A DNA stretch of 64,000 nt from Tistrella mobilis (GCF_041468085.1 NZ_CP121017.1:4313501-4377500); one strand, 5' to 3'; counted from the first letter of the stretch, positions 28,540 through 38,367 are shown. Made by a program: numbers and translations. The notes: a model not told the origin generated them from the sequence alone.

Positions 28540-29985
28540 TCAGCTGGCAGCCGCCGACTGCTCGGCAGCGGTGATGCGGTTGCGGACATAGCGGTCGATC
28601 TGCTCGGCGGCATCGCGGCCGTCACGGATCGCCCAGACGACCAGCGAGGCACCGCGAACGATGTCACCGGCGGCGAAGACGCCGTCGACGCTGGTCATGA
28701 AGGTACGGATATCGGTCTTGAGCGTGCCCCAGCGGGTGGTCACCAGCTCGGGGCAGTCGAACAGCACCGGCAGATCCTCAGGGTCGAAGCCCAGGGCCTT
28801 GATCACCAGATCGGCCTTGAGAATGAACTGGCTGCCGTCGACCACCACAGGTGACTGACGGCCCGACGGGTCGGGTGCCCCCAGACGCATACGCACGGCC
28901 CGCACCGCCTCGACCTTCTCGTTGCCGAGGAAGGCTTCGGGGTTGGACAGCCATTCGAAGGTGACGCCCTCTTCCGTGGCATTCGCGACTTCGCGCTGCG
29001 AGCCGGGCATGTTCTGCCGGTTACGCCGATAGAGGCAGGTCACCGAGGCGGCACCCTGCCGGATCGAGGTACGCACGCAGTCCATGGCCGTATCGCCGCC
29101 GCCGACCACGACAACGTTCTTGCCCTTGGCCGAGAACCGCGCCTGCATCTCCGCCGACAGCTCGTCGCCCAGATTGAGCCGATCGGACGCGGTCAGGAAG
29201 TCGAGCGCCTTCTCGACGCCCTGAAGGCCGACACCCGGCACCTTGATCTCACGCGACTGATAGACGCCGGTCGCGATCAGCACTGCCTCGTGGCGCTGAC
29301 GCAGCTCCTCGATCGTAACATCGCGCCCGATGTCGACGCCCAGATGGAATCTGATCCCGCCTTCTTCAAGCAGCTTCCAGCGGCGCAGCACGACCTGCTT
29401 GTCGAGCTTGAAGTTGGGGATGCCATAGATCAGCAGGCCGCCGACGCGGTCGTAGCGGTCATACACATGAATCTCGTAGCCACGGCGGCGCAGCATCTCT
29501 GCGGCAGCAAGACCGGCCGGCCCGGCGCCGACGATGCCGATCGACAGGCCCAGCTCACGCTCGGGCCTGGGCGCCTTGACCCAGCCGTTCTCGAAGGCGG
29601 TCTCGGTGATGTACTTCTCCACCGATCCGATAGTCACCGAGTTGAAACCCTTCTCGATGACGCAATTACCTTCGCACAGGCGATCCTGCGGGCAGATGCG
29701 GCCACAGATCTCGGGGAAGGTATTGGTCGCCGACGAGATTGCATAGGCCTCTTCCAGCCGGCCTTCCGCGGTCAGCTTCAGCCAGTCGGGTATGTTGTTC
29801 TGCAGCGGGCAATGCACCTGGCAGAACGGGATGCCGCACTGGGAGCACCGCGAGGCCTGGGTGGCCGCCTGTTCCGGCGCAAACCCGGCATAGATCTCGC
29901 CGAAATCTTTGGCGCGGGTTTGAGCGGTTCGCTTCTCGGGCATCTTCTGCTCGATACGGGTGAACTGCATCAGCTTGCGCGCCAT
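28540..29985 (-). CDS. gltD: glutamate synthase small subunit
   Basis: A 481-residue flavoprotein that passes NADPH electrons to GltB. The N-terminal cysteine clusters CSQCGIPFCQVHCPLQN and CGRICPQDRLCEGNCV bind two 4Fe-4S centres. GAGPAGLAAAEML (FAD) and VVVVGGGDTAMDC (NADPH) are the nucleotide sites. The ATG at 29985 (MARKLMQFTR) has AGGA/GAGG upstream. The gene leads the gltD-gltB unit and is preceded by a long non-coding stretch, which probably holds its promoter and regulatory sites. Confidence 0.97.
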   Translation of the reverse strand: MARKLMQFTRIEQKMPEKRTAQTRAKDFGEIYAGFAPEQAATQASRCSQCGIPFCQVHCPLQNNIPDWLKLTAEGRLEEAYAISSATNTFPEICGRICPQDRLCEGNCVIEKGFNSVTIGSVEKYITETAFENGWVKAPRPERELGLSIGIVGAGPAGLAAAEMLRRRGYEIHVYDRYDRVGGLLIYGIPNFKLDKQVVLRRWKLLEEGGIRFHLGVDIGRDVTIEELRQRHEAVLIATGVYQSREIKVPGVGLQGVEKALDFLTASDRLNLGDELSAEMQARFSAKGKNVVVVGGGDTAMDCVRTSIRQGAASVTCLYRRNRQNMPGSQREVANATEEGVTFEWLSNPEAFLGNEKVEAVRAVRMRLGAPDPSGRQSPVVVDGSQFILKADLVIKALGFDPEDLPVLFDCPELVTTRWGTLKTDIRTFMTSVDGVFAAGDIVRGASLVVWAIRDGRDAAEQIDRYVRNRITAAEQSAAAS

Positions 29986-30420
29986 GGTCCTCGTCCTTCG
30001 ACCGTGGGCCGGGCATGTCCTGCCCGGCAGGGGTTGGGTGTCCGCGAGCTTCGGCAAGGGCCGCGCCGCGGATCGGTTCATTGCCACCCGGGACCGGCAG
30101 GGTCGCGGGCAACGTCTTTGTCAGGGTGACGTCCGTGCCGGCAGGGTTCTGCTTCGGCAACCCGCCTGATCGGCGGGCCGGGGCTGTTCCTGGCTGCGGG
30201 CATGTCATCTGCGGTCGCGTCAGGGTCCGCCTCGGGCGGGCGGAAGACGACGCGAACGCCGGGGAGGTTTGCAGAGGGCCTGCCCCGTCAGATCCCGGTC
30301 ATTTCACCGGCGGATCGACGCAGCCTGACCCCGCCCCTTGCGCGCACGGAGGCCTTCGAAGGTCATATACGCCTTTGCAGGCCGTCTGGCGAGTAAAAAG
30401 ATGATGAAAGGTCCGATCTA

Positions 30421-30498
30421 AGACCATTTTTCGTCAGACAGAGAGAAATTGCGAGCGATTCGCAGGGCTGCGCCCGACGACTGACGCGATAATGGTCT
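30421..30498. repeat. two-part long inverted repeat upstream of gltD
   Basis: AGACCATT (30421-30428) pairs with AATGGTCT (30491-30498). Inside it CGTCAG (30432-30437) pairs with CTGACG (30481-30486). The arms are nested in register with 3- and 4-base internal bulges and a 43-base centre containing a smaller GCGA/TCGC dyad. It would fold as an extended RNA hairpin on either strand. Confidence 0.55.
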
Positions 30499-30595
30499 CA
30501 TATTCTGACCTATATCCATCCAGCCCATTGTTTCATAAGAAGTATGGGGCCGAGCAGAGCCTCAACCACCCCAGGGCGGGCGGTCATCGAAGATG

Positions 30596-30633
30596 CACGA
30601 AAGAAAGCGGCCGGCCCCACCGGGGCCGGCCGC
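30596..30633 (-). terminator. Rho-independent terminator of the NDUFA9-like gene
   Basis: GCGGCCGGCCCC (30607-30618) and GGGGCCGGCCGC (30622-30633) form a perfect 12-bp stem with a 3-base loop. The minus strand then reads TTTCTTTC. Confidence 0.8.
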
Positions 30634-30661
30634 ACGTCAGGCGTCCCGACATTAAAGTCGG

Positions 30662-31624
30662 TCAGTTTCCGGTCCGACCATCCCGCGGCCGATGGATCCA
30701 GGCGCGATAGCGGGCCAGATAATCCGGCACCACCGCCTCGACCGGGGTCGGACGGATCCCGAAAGCTGCGAGCCCTTCGGCCCCTTCGGCCACCACATTG
30801 TCGCGCTTCAGCATCCGCAGCTGATCGGTGGTCAGCGGCGCCATGCCACCGGGCAGGAGGTCGCCGAACCGGGCCACGACGCCGGCGAGCGCCCATGGCA
30901 TGGGCACCAGGCCGCGATGCTTGCGCACGGTCACGAGGATGTATTCCAGGATTTGGGCGAAGCTGTACACCTTCGGGCCACCCAGTTCGAACGTCCGGCC
31001 GGCAAATTCCGGCTCTTCGAGCGACCGGACCACAGCCTCGGCGACATCGACCACCCAGACCGGCTGAAAGCGGGTCTGGCCACCGCCGATCAGCGGCAGG
31101 GCCGGCGAGATGCGGGTCATCCCGGCGAAACGGTTGAAGAAATCGTCCTCGGGGCCGAACAGGATGCTGGGGCGCAGGATCACGGCCGCCGGGAAGGCCT
31201 CGCGCACCGCCGCCTCACCGGCAGCCTTGGTCCGGCCATAGGCCGAACTGCTGGCGGGATCGGCACCGATCGCCGAAACATGGACCAGCGCGTCGAGCCC
31301 GGCATCCGCCGCAGCCCTGGCGATATTGCCGGCACCCTGGACATGGACTCCGTCGAAGGTGGCGCCCCAGCCCTCGGCCAGGATACCGGTCAGATTGACC
31401 GCCGCCGAGGCGTCGACGAGCGCCGCCCGCACCTGAGCCGCGTCCGTCACATCGCAGGACATGATCGCGATCTGGCCGACATCACCCGCAGGCTTCAGGA
31501 ACAGGGCCCGGTCCGCATCGCGCACCGCCACCCTGATCCGCACGCCGGTGCGGGCGAGCCGCGCGACGACATAGCGGCCGAGGAAGCCCGAGCCGCCGAA
31601 TACCGTGACGAGCCGATCCTTCAT
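30662..31624 (-). CDS. complex I NDUFA9-like NAD(P)H-binding protein
   Basis: A 320-residue atypical SDR. The N-terminal VTVFGGSGFLGRYVVARLAR binds the dinucleotide, and SAYGRTKAAGEAAVREAFPAA and ILRPSILFGPEDDFFNRFA follow. These segments are typical of the NDUFA9 group, which in mitochondria and some alphaproteobacteria associates with respiratory complex I. The bacterial role is unclear; quinone-related or assembly functions have been proposed. The ATG at 31624 is used; an earlier in-frame start at 31657 is possible. It is transcribed alone and closed by a strong hairpin. Confidence 0.88.
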   Translation of the reverse strand: MKDRLVTVFGGSGFLGRYVVARLARTGVRIRVAVRDADRALFLKPAGDVGQIAIMSCDVTDAAQVRAALVDASAAVNLTGILAEGWGATFDGVHVQGAGNIARAAADAGLDALVHVSAIGADPASSSAYGRTKAAGEAAVREAFPAAVILRPSILFGPEDDFFNRFAGMTRISPALPLIGGGQTRFQPVWVVDVAEAVVRSLEEPEFAGRTFELGGPKVYSFAQILEYILVTVRKHRGLVPMPWALAGVVARFGDLLPGGMAPLTTDQLRMLKRDNVVAEGAEGLAAFGIRPTPVEAVVPDYLARYRAWIHRPRDGRTGN

Positions 31625-31879
31625 GGCGATCAAAGTCTCCCTCTCCTGGTCCGGCACCGCCGGTCGCGCAAACCTGGGCTACACATAATCCGGCGGGTGC
31701 CACGACGCAACGCCGGAGCCGCCCCATGCGACGGAAAGTCATGATCCGGCCGCAGCTTGATGACCGGCAGATGACGGCCGGCAGAAGCCATCCGCACTTG
31801 GCGGCAAGGATCAGCTTGCGCTAAAACCTTGCCTCGGCAGGCAGCGGGTCTGCCGTGACGACAGCGGAGGCGCGGCCGG

Positions 31880-32491
31880 ATGACCATTCACCTGCACGAA
31901 GGCGACCTGCCCGAGGATTTCGGCCGGCCGACATCGATCGCCATCGATACCGAAACCATGGGACTGAAGCCGCATCGCGACCGGCTGTGCCTGGTGCAGA
32001 TTTCCACCGGCGACGGCGATGCCCATCTGGTGCGGATCGCCCGTGGCCAGACCACGGCGCCGCGGCTGGCGGCCCTGCTGGAAGATCCGGACGTCCTTAA
32101 GATCTTCCACTTCGCCCGGTTCGATCTCGCCGTGCTCCACGAGCGGCTTGGGATCGACTGCCGGCCGGTCTATTGCACCAAGATCGCATCGAAGCTGATC
32201 CGGACCTATACCGACCGCCACGGCCTGCGCGATCTGCTGCGCGAGACGATCGGCGTCGAAATCTCGAAGCAGCAGCAGTCATCTGACTGGGGGGCAGACC
32301 AGCTGACGCCGGAACAGCAGACCTATGCCGCCGGCGACGTGCTGCATCTGCACGCCGTGAAGGTCGTGCTTGATGATATGCTCGCGCGCGAGGGCCGCAC
32401 CGATCTGGCCCGTGCCTGCTTTGATTTCCTTCCCGCCCGTGCCCGGCTTGATCTGCTGGGTTGGGAAGAGCCGGACATCTTTGCCCACTAA
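31880..32491 (+). CDS. short ribonuclease D (DEDDy 3'-5' exonuclease)
   Basis: A 203-residue protein with only the DEDD exonuclease domain of RNase D. Exo I is SIAIDTETMGL, Exo II includes IFHFARFDLAVL, and Exo III is YAAGDVLHLHAV with the tyrosine of the DEDDy class. The HRDC domains of E. coli RNase D (375 residues) are absent, which is usual for the small alphaproteobacterial form. It should trim 3' ends of structured RNAs such as tRNA precursors. The gene precedes kdsD on the same strand by about 150 bases. Confidence 0.9.
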   Translation: MTIHLHEGDLPEDFGRPTSIAIDTETMGLKPHRDRLCLVQISTGDGDAHLVRIARGQTTAPRLAALLEDPDVLKIFHFARFDLAVLHERLGIDCRPVYCTKIASKLIRTYTDRHGLRDLLRETIGVEISKQQQSSDWGADQLTPEQQTYAAGDVLHLHAVKVVLDDMLAREGRTDLARACFDFLPARARLDLLGWEEPDIFAH

Positions 32492-32647
32492 CCTCCAAGG
32501 CTCCCCACAGGCAGGCCCCCATATTCCGCCCCGCGGAACATACTGCCGCAGACACCCTTTCACGGGGCAGGGGGGCCGACCATATAGAACGGCATGTGCC
32601 ATCTTTCCTGCACATGCCTTCGCACATGACCACGGGACACCGTGCCG

Positions 32648-33640
32648 ATGACCGCCGAGACGCTCCCCCACACTGCCGCCGATGACGGCCGCGCCCTTGC
32701 CGCGGCCGAACAGGCGCTTGCCCTGGAAATCGCCGGGCTCGAAGCCCTGCGCGCCGGGCTGGGGCCCGATTTCGCGCACGCGGTGAACCTGCTCTACGCC
32801 ACAAAGGGCCGGGTGATCGTCACCGGCATGGGCAAGAGCGGCCATGTCGGTGCCAAGATCGCAGCGACACTCGCCTCCACCGGCACGCCGGCACAATTTG
32901 TCCACCCCGCCGAAGCGAGCCATGGCGACCTCGGCATGATCACCCGCCAGGATGCGGTTCTGGCCCTCTCCAATTCCGGAGCGACGCCCGAGCTGTCGGA
33001 TATTCTGGCCCACAGCCGCCGCTTCAGCATCCCGCTGGTCGGCATTACCGCCCGCAGGGCCAGCCCGCTGGCTGAAGCAGCGGACGTGGCACTGATCCTG
33101 CCGCCGGCGCCCGAAGCCTGCCCACTGCAGCTTGCCCCCACCACCTCCACCACCATGACGCTGGCGCTGGGGGATGCGATCGCAATGGCGCTGCTCGACC
33201 GGCGCGGCTTCACCGCCGAGGATTTCCGGATATTCCACCCCGGTGGCAAACTCGGGGCGCGGCTGGTGAAAGTGGCCGACATCATGCACGGCCCCGAAGA
33301 CCTGCCCCTGATCACTCCCGACCGCCCCATGGCCGAGGCCCTGATCGAGATCAGCGCCAGAAGCTTCGGCTGCGTCGGCGTGACCGACGATGCCGGCCGG
33401 CTTGCCGGTATCGTGACGGATGGCGATCTGCGCCGCCATATGGGGCCGGATCTTGCCGCCCGCAAAGTGTCGGACGTCATGACGGCCACGCCCAAGACCA
33501 TCCGCGCCCGGGCACTGGCGGCCGAGGCACTGGCCATCATGAACGCCTACAAGATCACCGCCCTGTTTGCGGTGGATGACGACGGTCGGCCCGTAGGTAT
33601 CCTGCACGTCCACGATTGCCTGAGGGCCGGCGTGGCCTGA
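32648..33640 (+). CDS. kdsD: D-arabinose 5-phosphate isomerase
   Basis: A 330-residue KpsF/GutQ-type enzyme: a SIS sugar-isomerase domain (VIVTGMGKSGHVGAKIAATL; ALSNSGATPELSD) followed by two CBS domains (residues about 210-325). It converts ribulose 5-phosphate to arabinose 5-phosphate, the first step to Kdo for lipopolysaccharide. The ATG at 32648 is chosen over a GTG at 32642 because GGGA lies at a better distance. It is followed by lptC, lptA and lptB, so Kdo supply and LPS export are encoded together. Confidence 0.95.
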   Translation: MTAETLPHTAADDGRALAAAEQALALEIAGLEALRAGLGPDFAHAVNLLYATKGRVIVTGMGKSGHVGAKIAATLASTGTPAQFVHPAEASHGDLGMITRQDAVLALSNSGATPELSDILAHSRRFSIPLVGITARRASPLAEAADVALILPPAPEACPLQLAPTTSTTMTLALGDAIAMALLDRRGFTAEDFRIFHPGGKLGARLVKVADIMHGPEDLPLITPDRPMAEALIEISARSFGCVGVTDDAGRLAGIVTDGDLRRHMGPDLAARKVSDVMTATPKTIRARALAAEALAIMNAYKITALFAVDDDGRPVGILHVHDCLRAGVA

Positions 33641-33696
33641 ACGCGCCGTCTCCTCCTTATCCCAGCCTGTCCCGCCCGGAGCACGACGAGCAGATC

Positions 33697-34344
33697 ATGG
33701 CCGAGACGCCGAAGATGCCCCCCCTGCCGACGGGCCCGCAGGCACCGCGCCGACGCAGCCGTTACAGCCGTTTCGTCCGGCTGGCGCGGATCCTGCTGCC
33801 TGCGATCGGCGCCGGGCTGATCGTGCTGGTGCTCGTGTGGTCGCAATTGTCGGGCATCGGCGGCGATGCACGTATAGGATACTCGAAGATCGTCCGGGAC
33901 GATGTGGATGCGCTCCGGATGCTGGAACCCAGATTCACCGGTGTGGATGCGGAGGGCCGGCCGTTCCGGGTAGAAGCCGACGAGGCGACCCAGCCGGCGG
34001 TCGACAGTTCGCAGATCACGCTCAAGACCATCCGGGCCGACATGACCGCGTCGGACGGAACCTGGCTCGCCATCCGGGCAAAGACGGGCGCCTTCGATCG
34101 TGAAGCCGAACGGCTGAAGCTTGAGGGCGATGTCGAGGTGATTGCCGAAACCGGCTACGCCATGTCGACCGAGCGGGTGGACGCCGAGCTTGGCAGCGGA
34201 ACCATCCGAAGCGACAGCCCGGTGGTGGCGCATGGTCCGGTGGGAAGCATCGACGCCGCCGGCTTCACCGCCCGGCGGGAAAGTGACACCATCACCTTCG
34301 ATGGGCCCGTCCGTGTGACCGGCTATCCGGGTGTTGAGAGATGA
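33697..34344 (+). CDS. lptC: LPS export protein LptC
   Basis: A 215-residue bitopic protein. One membrane helix (LARILLPAIGAGLIVLVLVW, residues about 27-48) follows a basic N-terminus, and the rest is a periplasmic beta-jellyroll. LptC receives lipopolysaccharide from LptBFG and passes it to LptA. The start at 33697 gives the family layout. Its stop overlaps the lptA start (ATGA). Confidence 0.9.
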   Translation: MAETPKMPPLPTGPQAPRRRSRYSRFVRLARILLPAIGAGLIVLVLVWSQLSGIGGDARIGYSKIVRDDVDALRMLEPRFTGVDAEGRPFRVEADEATQPAVDSSQITLKTIRADMTASDGTWLAIRAKTGAFDREAERLKLEGDVEVIAETGYAMSTERVDAELGSGTIRSDSPVVAHGPVGSIDAAGFTARRESDTITFDGPVRVTGYPGVER

Positions 34345-35000
34345 CGTCAGGAGCGCGCATGCCCTTCAGCCTTTCCACGGGCCGCCGTCACGGTGCGGCC
34401 CTCGCCCTGCTGGTGACGGCCTTTGGATCGGCGGCCGCCGTGATCCCGGTGCTCGCCCCCGTTCCGGCTGCGGCGCAGAGCGCCATCCGTACCTCCAGCA
34501 TCGACACGTCGCAGCCGATCGAGATCACCGCCCAGGATTCGCTTGAATGGGCGGATGTCGAACGGGTGGCAACCTTTCGCGGCGAGGTGAAGGCCGTCCA
34601 GGGGACGATGACCCTCTATGCCGACACGCTGAAGGTCCATGTCGCCCAGCCCGGCGCGAAGGGGGCGAAGCAGGCCCCGCCGCAGGCGGGCCAGAGTGAG
34701 GGGCAGGAGGGTGAAGGGCAGCAGGGCGGCGGTCTTGCCGATGCCGCCGGCGAGATCTCGAAGATCGAAGCCGACGGCCATGTGCAGATCATCACCCCGA
34801 ATGAGAGCGCCCGCGGCGATGTCGGCGTCTATGATGTCAACAAGGGCATGATCACGCTGACCGGCGCGGTAAAGCTCACCCAGGGCCGCAGCCAGCTTGA
34901 AGGCGAGCGGCTGGTGCTCGACCTGAACAAGGGCCGCAGCACGCTGGAAAGCGGTCGCAAGGGCCCGGTGCGCGGCCTGTTCGTGCCTGAAAAGAAGTGA
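34341..35000 (+). CDS. lptA: LPS transport periplasmic protein LptA
   Basis: A 219-residue OstA/LptA protein with a signal peptide ending near AAA-QS (residues about 44-47) and a beta-jellyroll that bridges LptC to the outer-membrane LptD. A low-complexity insert rich in Gly, Gln and Glu (residues about 105-138) interrupts the domain; inserts of this kind are unusual in enterobacterial LptA. It starts within the lptC stop codon, so it is translationally coupled. Confidence 0.9.
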   Translation: MTSGARMPFSLSTGRRHGAALALLVTAFGSAAAVIPVLAPVPAAAQSAIRTSSIDTSQPIEITAQDSLEWADVERVATFRGEVKAVQGTMTLYADTLKVHVAQPGAKGAKQAPPQAGQSEGQEGEGQQGGGLADAAGEISKIEADGHVQIITPNESARGDVGVYDVNKGMITLTGAVKLTQGRSQLEGERLVLDLNKGRSTLESGRKGPVRGLFVPEKK

Positions 35001-35067
35001 TGACCGACAAGATGTGACGCGGCGGCCCGCCGACAGGGCCGCATCATCGACGAGGAACACCGAGCCC

Positions 35068-35868
35068 TTGACCTCTGGCCATCAGGACATACCCGGCAGG
35101 CTTGCCGCCGACGCGCCCGAGCGCGCGGATGCGGGCGGCGATGTGCCGGCGGGGCTGGTCGCCCAGTCGCTGGGCAAGCACTACCGCAAGCGCCCGGTGC
35201 TGCGCGACGTGTCGCTCAACGTCGCCCGTGGAGAAGCAGTGGGGCTGCTTGGCCCCAACGGCGCCGGCAAGACCACCTGCTTCTACATCATCACCGGGCT
35301 GATCTCGGCCGATTACGGCCGGATCCTGCTCGACGGCGACGACGTGACCACCCTGCCCATGTACCGGCGCGCCCGCCTGGGCATCGGCTATCTGCCGCAG
35401 GAGGCTTCGATCTTTCGCGGGCTGACGGTGGAAGACAATATCCGGGCGACCCTGGAAGTGGCGGAGCCGGTGCGCGACAAGCGCGAGACCATGCTGGACG
35501 AACTGCTTGCCGAGTTCTCGATCAGCCATCTGCGCCGCACGCCAGCGATAGCGCTCTCTGGCGGTGAACGGCGACGGGTGGAGATCGCCCGCGCCCTTGC
35601 CACCAGTCCCGCCTTCGTGCTGCTCGACGAACCGCTGGCCGGCATCGACCCGATCGCGGTTGCCGATATCCGCGACCTGGTCTCGCATCTGAAGCATCGC
35701 GGCATCGGCGTGCTGATCACCGATCACAATGTCCGCGAGACCCTCGACATCATCGATCGCGCCTACATCCTGCACGACGGCACCGTGCTGATGGAAGGTG
35801 CCCCCGAAGACATCGTCGCCAATGACGACGTGCGCCGCGTCTATCTCGGCGACCGGTTCAGCCTCTAG
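35068..35868 (+). CDS. lptB: LPS export ABC transporter ATPase LptB
   Basis: An ABC ATPase of about 266 residues that powers LPS extraction by LptFG. Walker A is GPNGAGKTT, the signature [16 protein letters not shown] and Walker [23 protein letters not shown] at the end is typical of LptB. The start is uncertain. I use TTG at 35068 with GAGG 12 bases upstream; a GTG at 35014 in frame is possible. Either leaves an N-terminal extension of about 30 residues or more before the ABC core. lptF and lptG are not in the window. Confidence 0.93.
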   Translation: MTSGHQDIPGRLAADAPERADAGGDVPAGLVAQSLGKHYRKRPVLRDVSLNVARGEAVGLLGPNGAGKTTCFYIITGLISADYGRILLDGDDVTTLPMYRRARLGIGYLPQEASIFRGLTVEDNIRATLEVAEPVRDKRETMLDELLAEFSISHLRRTPAIALSGGERRRVEIARALATSPAFVLLDEPLAGIDPIAVADIRDLVSHLKHRGIGVLITDHNVRETLDIIDRAYILHDGTVLMEGAPEDIVANDDVRRVYLGDRFSL

Positions 35869-35878
35869 GAGCCCGCGC

Positions 35879-37453
35879 ATGGCGCTCAGCCAGAGACTGG
35901 ACATCAAGCTCTCGCAGGCGCTGGTCATGACGCCCCAGCTGCAGCAGGCCATCAAGCTGCTGCAGCTGAACAACATCGAACTTGGCGCCTTCGTGGACGA
36001 AGAGCTGCTGCAGAACCCGCTGCTGGTCCGGGCAGAGGAGCGCGACGAACCGCTGACGGCGCTGACGACCGGCGATGCCGGTGACGATCCGAGAGGCCAG
36101 GAGCCCGCTTTCGAGCCCGGGGCGCGTACAGAACTGACCGAACTGGTCGGCAGCGGCGTCATGCCCGATTCCGAGCACGCTCCCCTTGATGCCGACATCG
36201 CCGGCATGTTCGAGAGCGACGGTCCCGCACCTTCCCAGGAGACCCCTGCCCAGCGGGAGATGGATCTGGATCCGGGTCTCGGCTTCGATGCCGGAGGGCC
36301 GGTCGGCCGCGGCGGCGACATGAATTTCGACGGCGACGACGAAGGTTTCGAAGCCCGCACCAGCGAGGCCACCACTCTTGCCCGCCATCTTGAGGAACAG
36401 ATCGCCATCGAGATCCCGGAGGGGATTGAGCGGGCGATCGCAATCGTGCTTGCCGGCCTGCTGGACGAGAACGGCTATCTGACCATGAGCACGGCCGATG
36501 CTGCCCAGCTGATCGGGATCGACGTCCCGCGGGTGGAGGCAGTGCTGACCAGGCTGAAGGGGCTGGACCCGACCGGCGTCTTCGCCCGGGATCTGGCCGA
36601 ATGCCTTGGCTTGCAGCTGGCCGAGCGTGATCGCCTGGACCCGGCGATGCAGGCGCTGCTCGCCAATCTGGACCTGCTGGCCCAGGGCGACCGGGCACGG
36701 TTGAAACGGGTGACCGGGGTCGACGACGAAGATCTCGACGACATGATCCGCGAGCTGCGGGCCCTGGATCCGCGCCCCGGCCTGCGCTTCGGCACGGATC
36801 CGCTACAGACCGTGGTGCCCGACATCCTGCTTCGCCCCCGCCCCGATGGCGGCTGGCAGATCGAACTCAATCCTGAGACGCTGCCCCGGGTTCTGGTCGA
36901 TCACGCCTATGCCACGACCATCACCGCCCAGGCGAAGTCCAAGGCCGAGCGCGAATACATCTCTGAGCGGATGCAGACGGCAAGCTGGCTGGTGAAGGCA
37001 CTGGACCAGCGTGCCCGCACGATCCTGAAGGTGGGCAGCGAGCTGGTCCGCCAGCAGGACGGCTTCTTCGCCCACGGTATCCGCCATCTGCGGCCCCTGA
37101 CCTTGCGCGACATCGCCGATGCCATCGGCATGCATGAGAGCACGGTCAGCCGGGTCACGGCCAACAAGTACATGGCCACCCCCCGCGGCCTGTTCGAACT
37201 CAAGTTCTTCTTCACCGCCGCCATCGCCACAGCCGACGGATCCGGATCCGTCTCGGCCGAGGCGGTCAGGCACCGGATCAAGGAACTGATCGACGGCGAA
37301 AGCGCCGATGCGATCCTGTCCGACGACAAGCTGGTCGAGCTGCTGGCTGCGGATGGCATCGACATCGCGCGCCGAACTGTCGCAAAGTATCGGGAGGGGA
37401 TGGGGATCGGATCCTCGGTCCAGCGCCGCCGGGCCAAAATGGCCAGGCGCTGA
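35879..37453 (+). CDS. rpoN: RNA polymerase sigma-54 factor
   Basis: A 524-residue sigma-54. Region I is the Gln/Leu-rich activator-interacting part (LSQALVMTPQLQQAIKLLQL). Region II (residues about 55-155) is acidic and variable. Region III holds the core-binding and helix-turn-helix parts, and the RpoN box ARRTVAKYRE is near the C-terminus. It directs transcription at -24/-12 promoters with AAA+ activators such as NtrC. AGGAG precedes the ATG. The place between lptB and hpf is conserved across proteobacteria. Confidence 0.97.
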   Translation: MALSQRLDIKLSQALVMTPQLQQAIKLLQLNNIELGAFVDEELLQNPLLVRAEERDEPLTALTTGDAGDDPRGQEPAFEPGARTELTELVGSGVMPDSEHAPLDADIAGMFESDGPAPSQETPAQREMDLDPGLGFDAGGPVGRGGDMNFDGDDEGFEARTSEATTLARHLEEQIAIEIPEGIERAIAIVLAGLLDENGYLTMSTADAAQLIGIDVPRVEAVLTRLKGLDPTGVFARDLAECLGLQLAERDRLDPAMQALLANLDLLAQGDRARLKRVTGVDDEDLDDMIRELRALDPRPGLRFGTDPLQTVVPDILLRPRPDGGWQIELNPETLPRVLVDHAYATTITAQAKSKAEREYISERMQTASWLVKALDQRARTILKVGSELVRQQDGFFAHGIRHLRPLTLRDIADAIGMHESTVSRVTANKYMATPRGLFELKFFFTAAIATADGSGSVSAEAVRHRIKELIDGESADAILSDDKLVELLAADGIDIARRTVAKYREGMGIGSSVQRRRAKMARR

Positions 37454-37620
37454 CATCGGGGTCCGGCTCCACTGCGGACCTGCCGGAAGGGAGGCCGGCC
37501 GGCCCGACGGCCCCGTCAACGATCCGCCCCCGGCAATGCGCCGGTGCGGGGCGCGCGGCAGTCTGTCGCGCCCTGCCCCATCGCAGACGCCGGATGCGGA
37601 CAAGCGACAGGCGAGGGAAC

Positions 37621-38220
37621 ATGCAGCTTACCGTTACGGGCAAGCAGATCAACGTCGGCGACGCCCTGCGCGACCACGTCTTCGAGGAACTGGACCGCGG
37701 CGTCAGCAAGTATTTCGACGATGCCATCGACGCCCATGTGGCCTTCGGCCGGGATGCCCACCTGTTCCGCTGCGATATTTCGGTTCATGCCCGCCGCGGT
37801 GTCATGATGAAGGCCAGCGGCGCCTCCGACGAGATCTATGTCGCCTTCGATCAGGCACTCTCACGCGCAGAAAAGCAGCTCCGGCGCTATAAGCGGCGCC
37901 TGCGGGATCATCACCGCACTGACGGGCGGGCTGATGCTGCACAGAATTCATTTGCATCCATCCCGGCCCGCGCCTACGTTCTCGCCGCCGAGGAGGACGA
38001 GACGGTCGAGCGTGAGGACGCGGCCGACGGCCACCCGGTGGTGATTGCGGAAACCGACACCGCCATCCTGTCCCTGACCGTGGGAGAGGCGGTGATGCGC
38101 ATGGATCTGGCGGATCAGGCCGCGCTGCTGTTCCGCAACAAGGCACATGGCGGGCTCAATCTGGTCTACCGTCGTGAGGACGGGAATATCGGCTGGGTTG
38201 ATCCGCGCCAGCCGGCCTGA
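37621..38220 (+). CDS. hpf: ribosome hibernation-promoting factor, long form
   Basis: A 199-residue long HPF. The N-terminal YfiA-like domain (MQLTVTGKQINVGDALRDHV) blocks the mRNA and tRNA sites of the 30S subunit. The C-terminal domain (TLSVGEAVMRMD-like segment through FRNKAHGGLNLVYRREDGNIGW) drives 100S dimer formation. GAGGG precedes the ATG at 37621. It follows rpoN and precedes ptsN as in many proteobacteria. Confidence 0.95.
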   Translation: MQLTVTGKQINVGDALRDHVFEELDRGVSKYFDDAIDAHVAFGRDAHLFRCDISVHARRGVMMKASGASDEIYVAFDQALSRAEKQLRRYKRRLRDHHRTDGRADAAQNSFASIPARAYVLAAEEDETVEREDAADGHPVVIAETDTAILSLTVGEAVMRMDLADQAALLFRNKAHGGLNLVYRREDGNIGWVDPRQPA

Positions 38221-38337
38221 GGGTCGACGTCGAACGGCGGAGACGCCGGAACGTCGGTACCGGGTCGGTCGCGGCGACCGGCCCCGACGGCCACCGGCTC
38301 GCCGCTCCCGGTCCCGGAGGGGGCCATCCGACGTGTA

Positions 38338-38367
38338 AGCCGGGGCCGCACGGGCGCCCCGGCTTTC
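38338..38367 (+). terminator. hairpin between hpf and ptsN
   Basis: AGCCGGGG (38338-38345) and CCCCGGCT (38357-38364) form an 8-bp stem with an 11-base loop followed by TTTCCC. It lies only 21 bases before the ptsN start, so it would act as a weak terminator or attenuator in this spacer. Confidence 0.5.

Larger units (their letters stand above)
29986..30661. other. 676-base non-coding region upstream of gltD
   Basis: This is the longest gene-free stretch. It holds the terminator of the epimerase-like gene at its right end, an AT-richer part at 30380-30540, and a two-part inverted repeat at 30421-30498. I looked for a sigma-54 GG-N10-GC element facing gltD and saw no convincing one. ORFs here look like shadows. 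Confidence 0.6.

Noticed and set aside
24005-28591. 1528-codon open frame on the plus strand opposite gltB
   Set aside because: It mirrors gltB codon by codon in high-GC DNA, has His/Arg/Asp-biased composition and no domain; gltB is unmistakable.
29986-30661. Sigma-54 promoter for gltD
   Set aside because: No GG-N10-GC element at suitable spacing facing gltD was found by eye.
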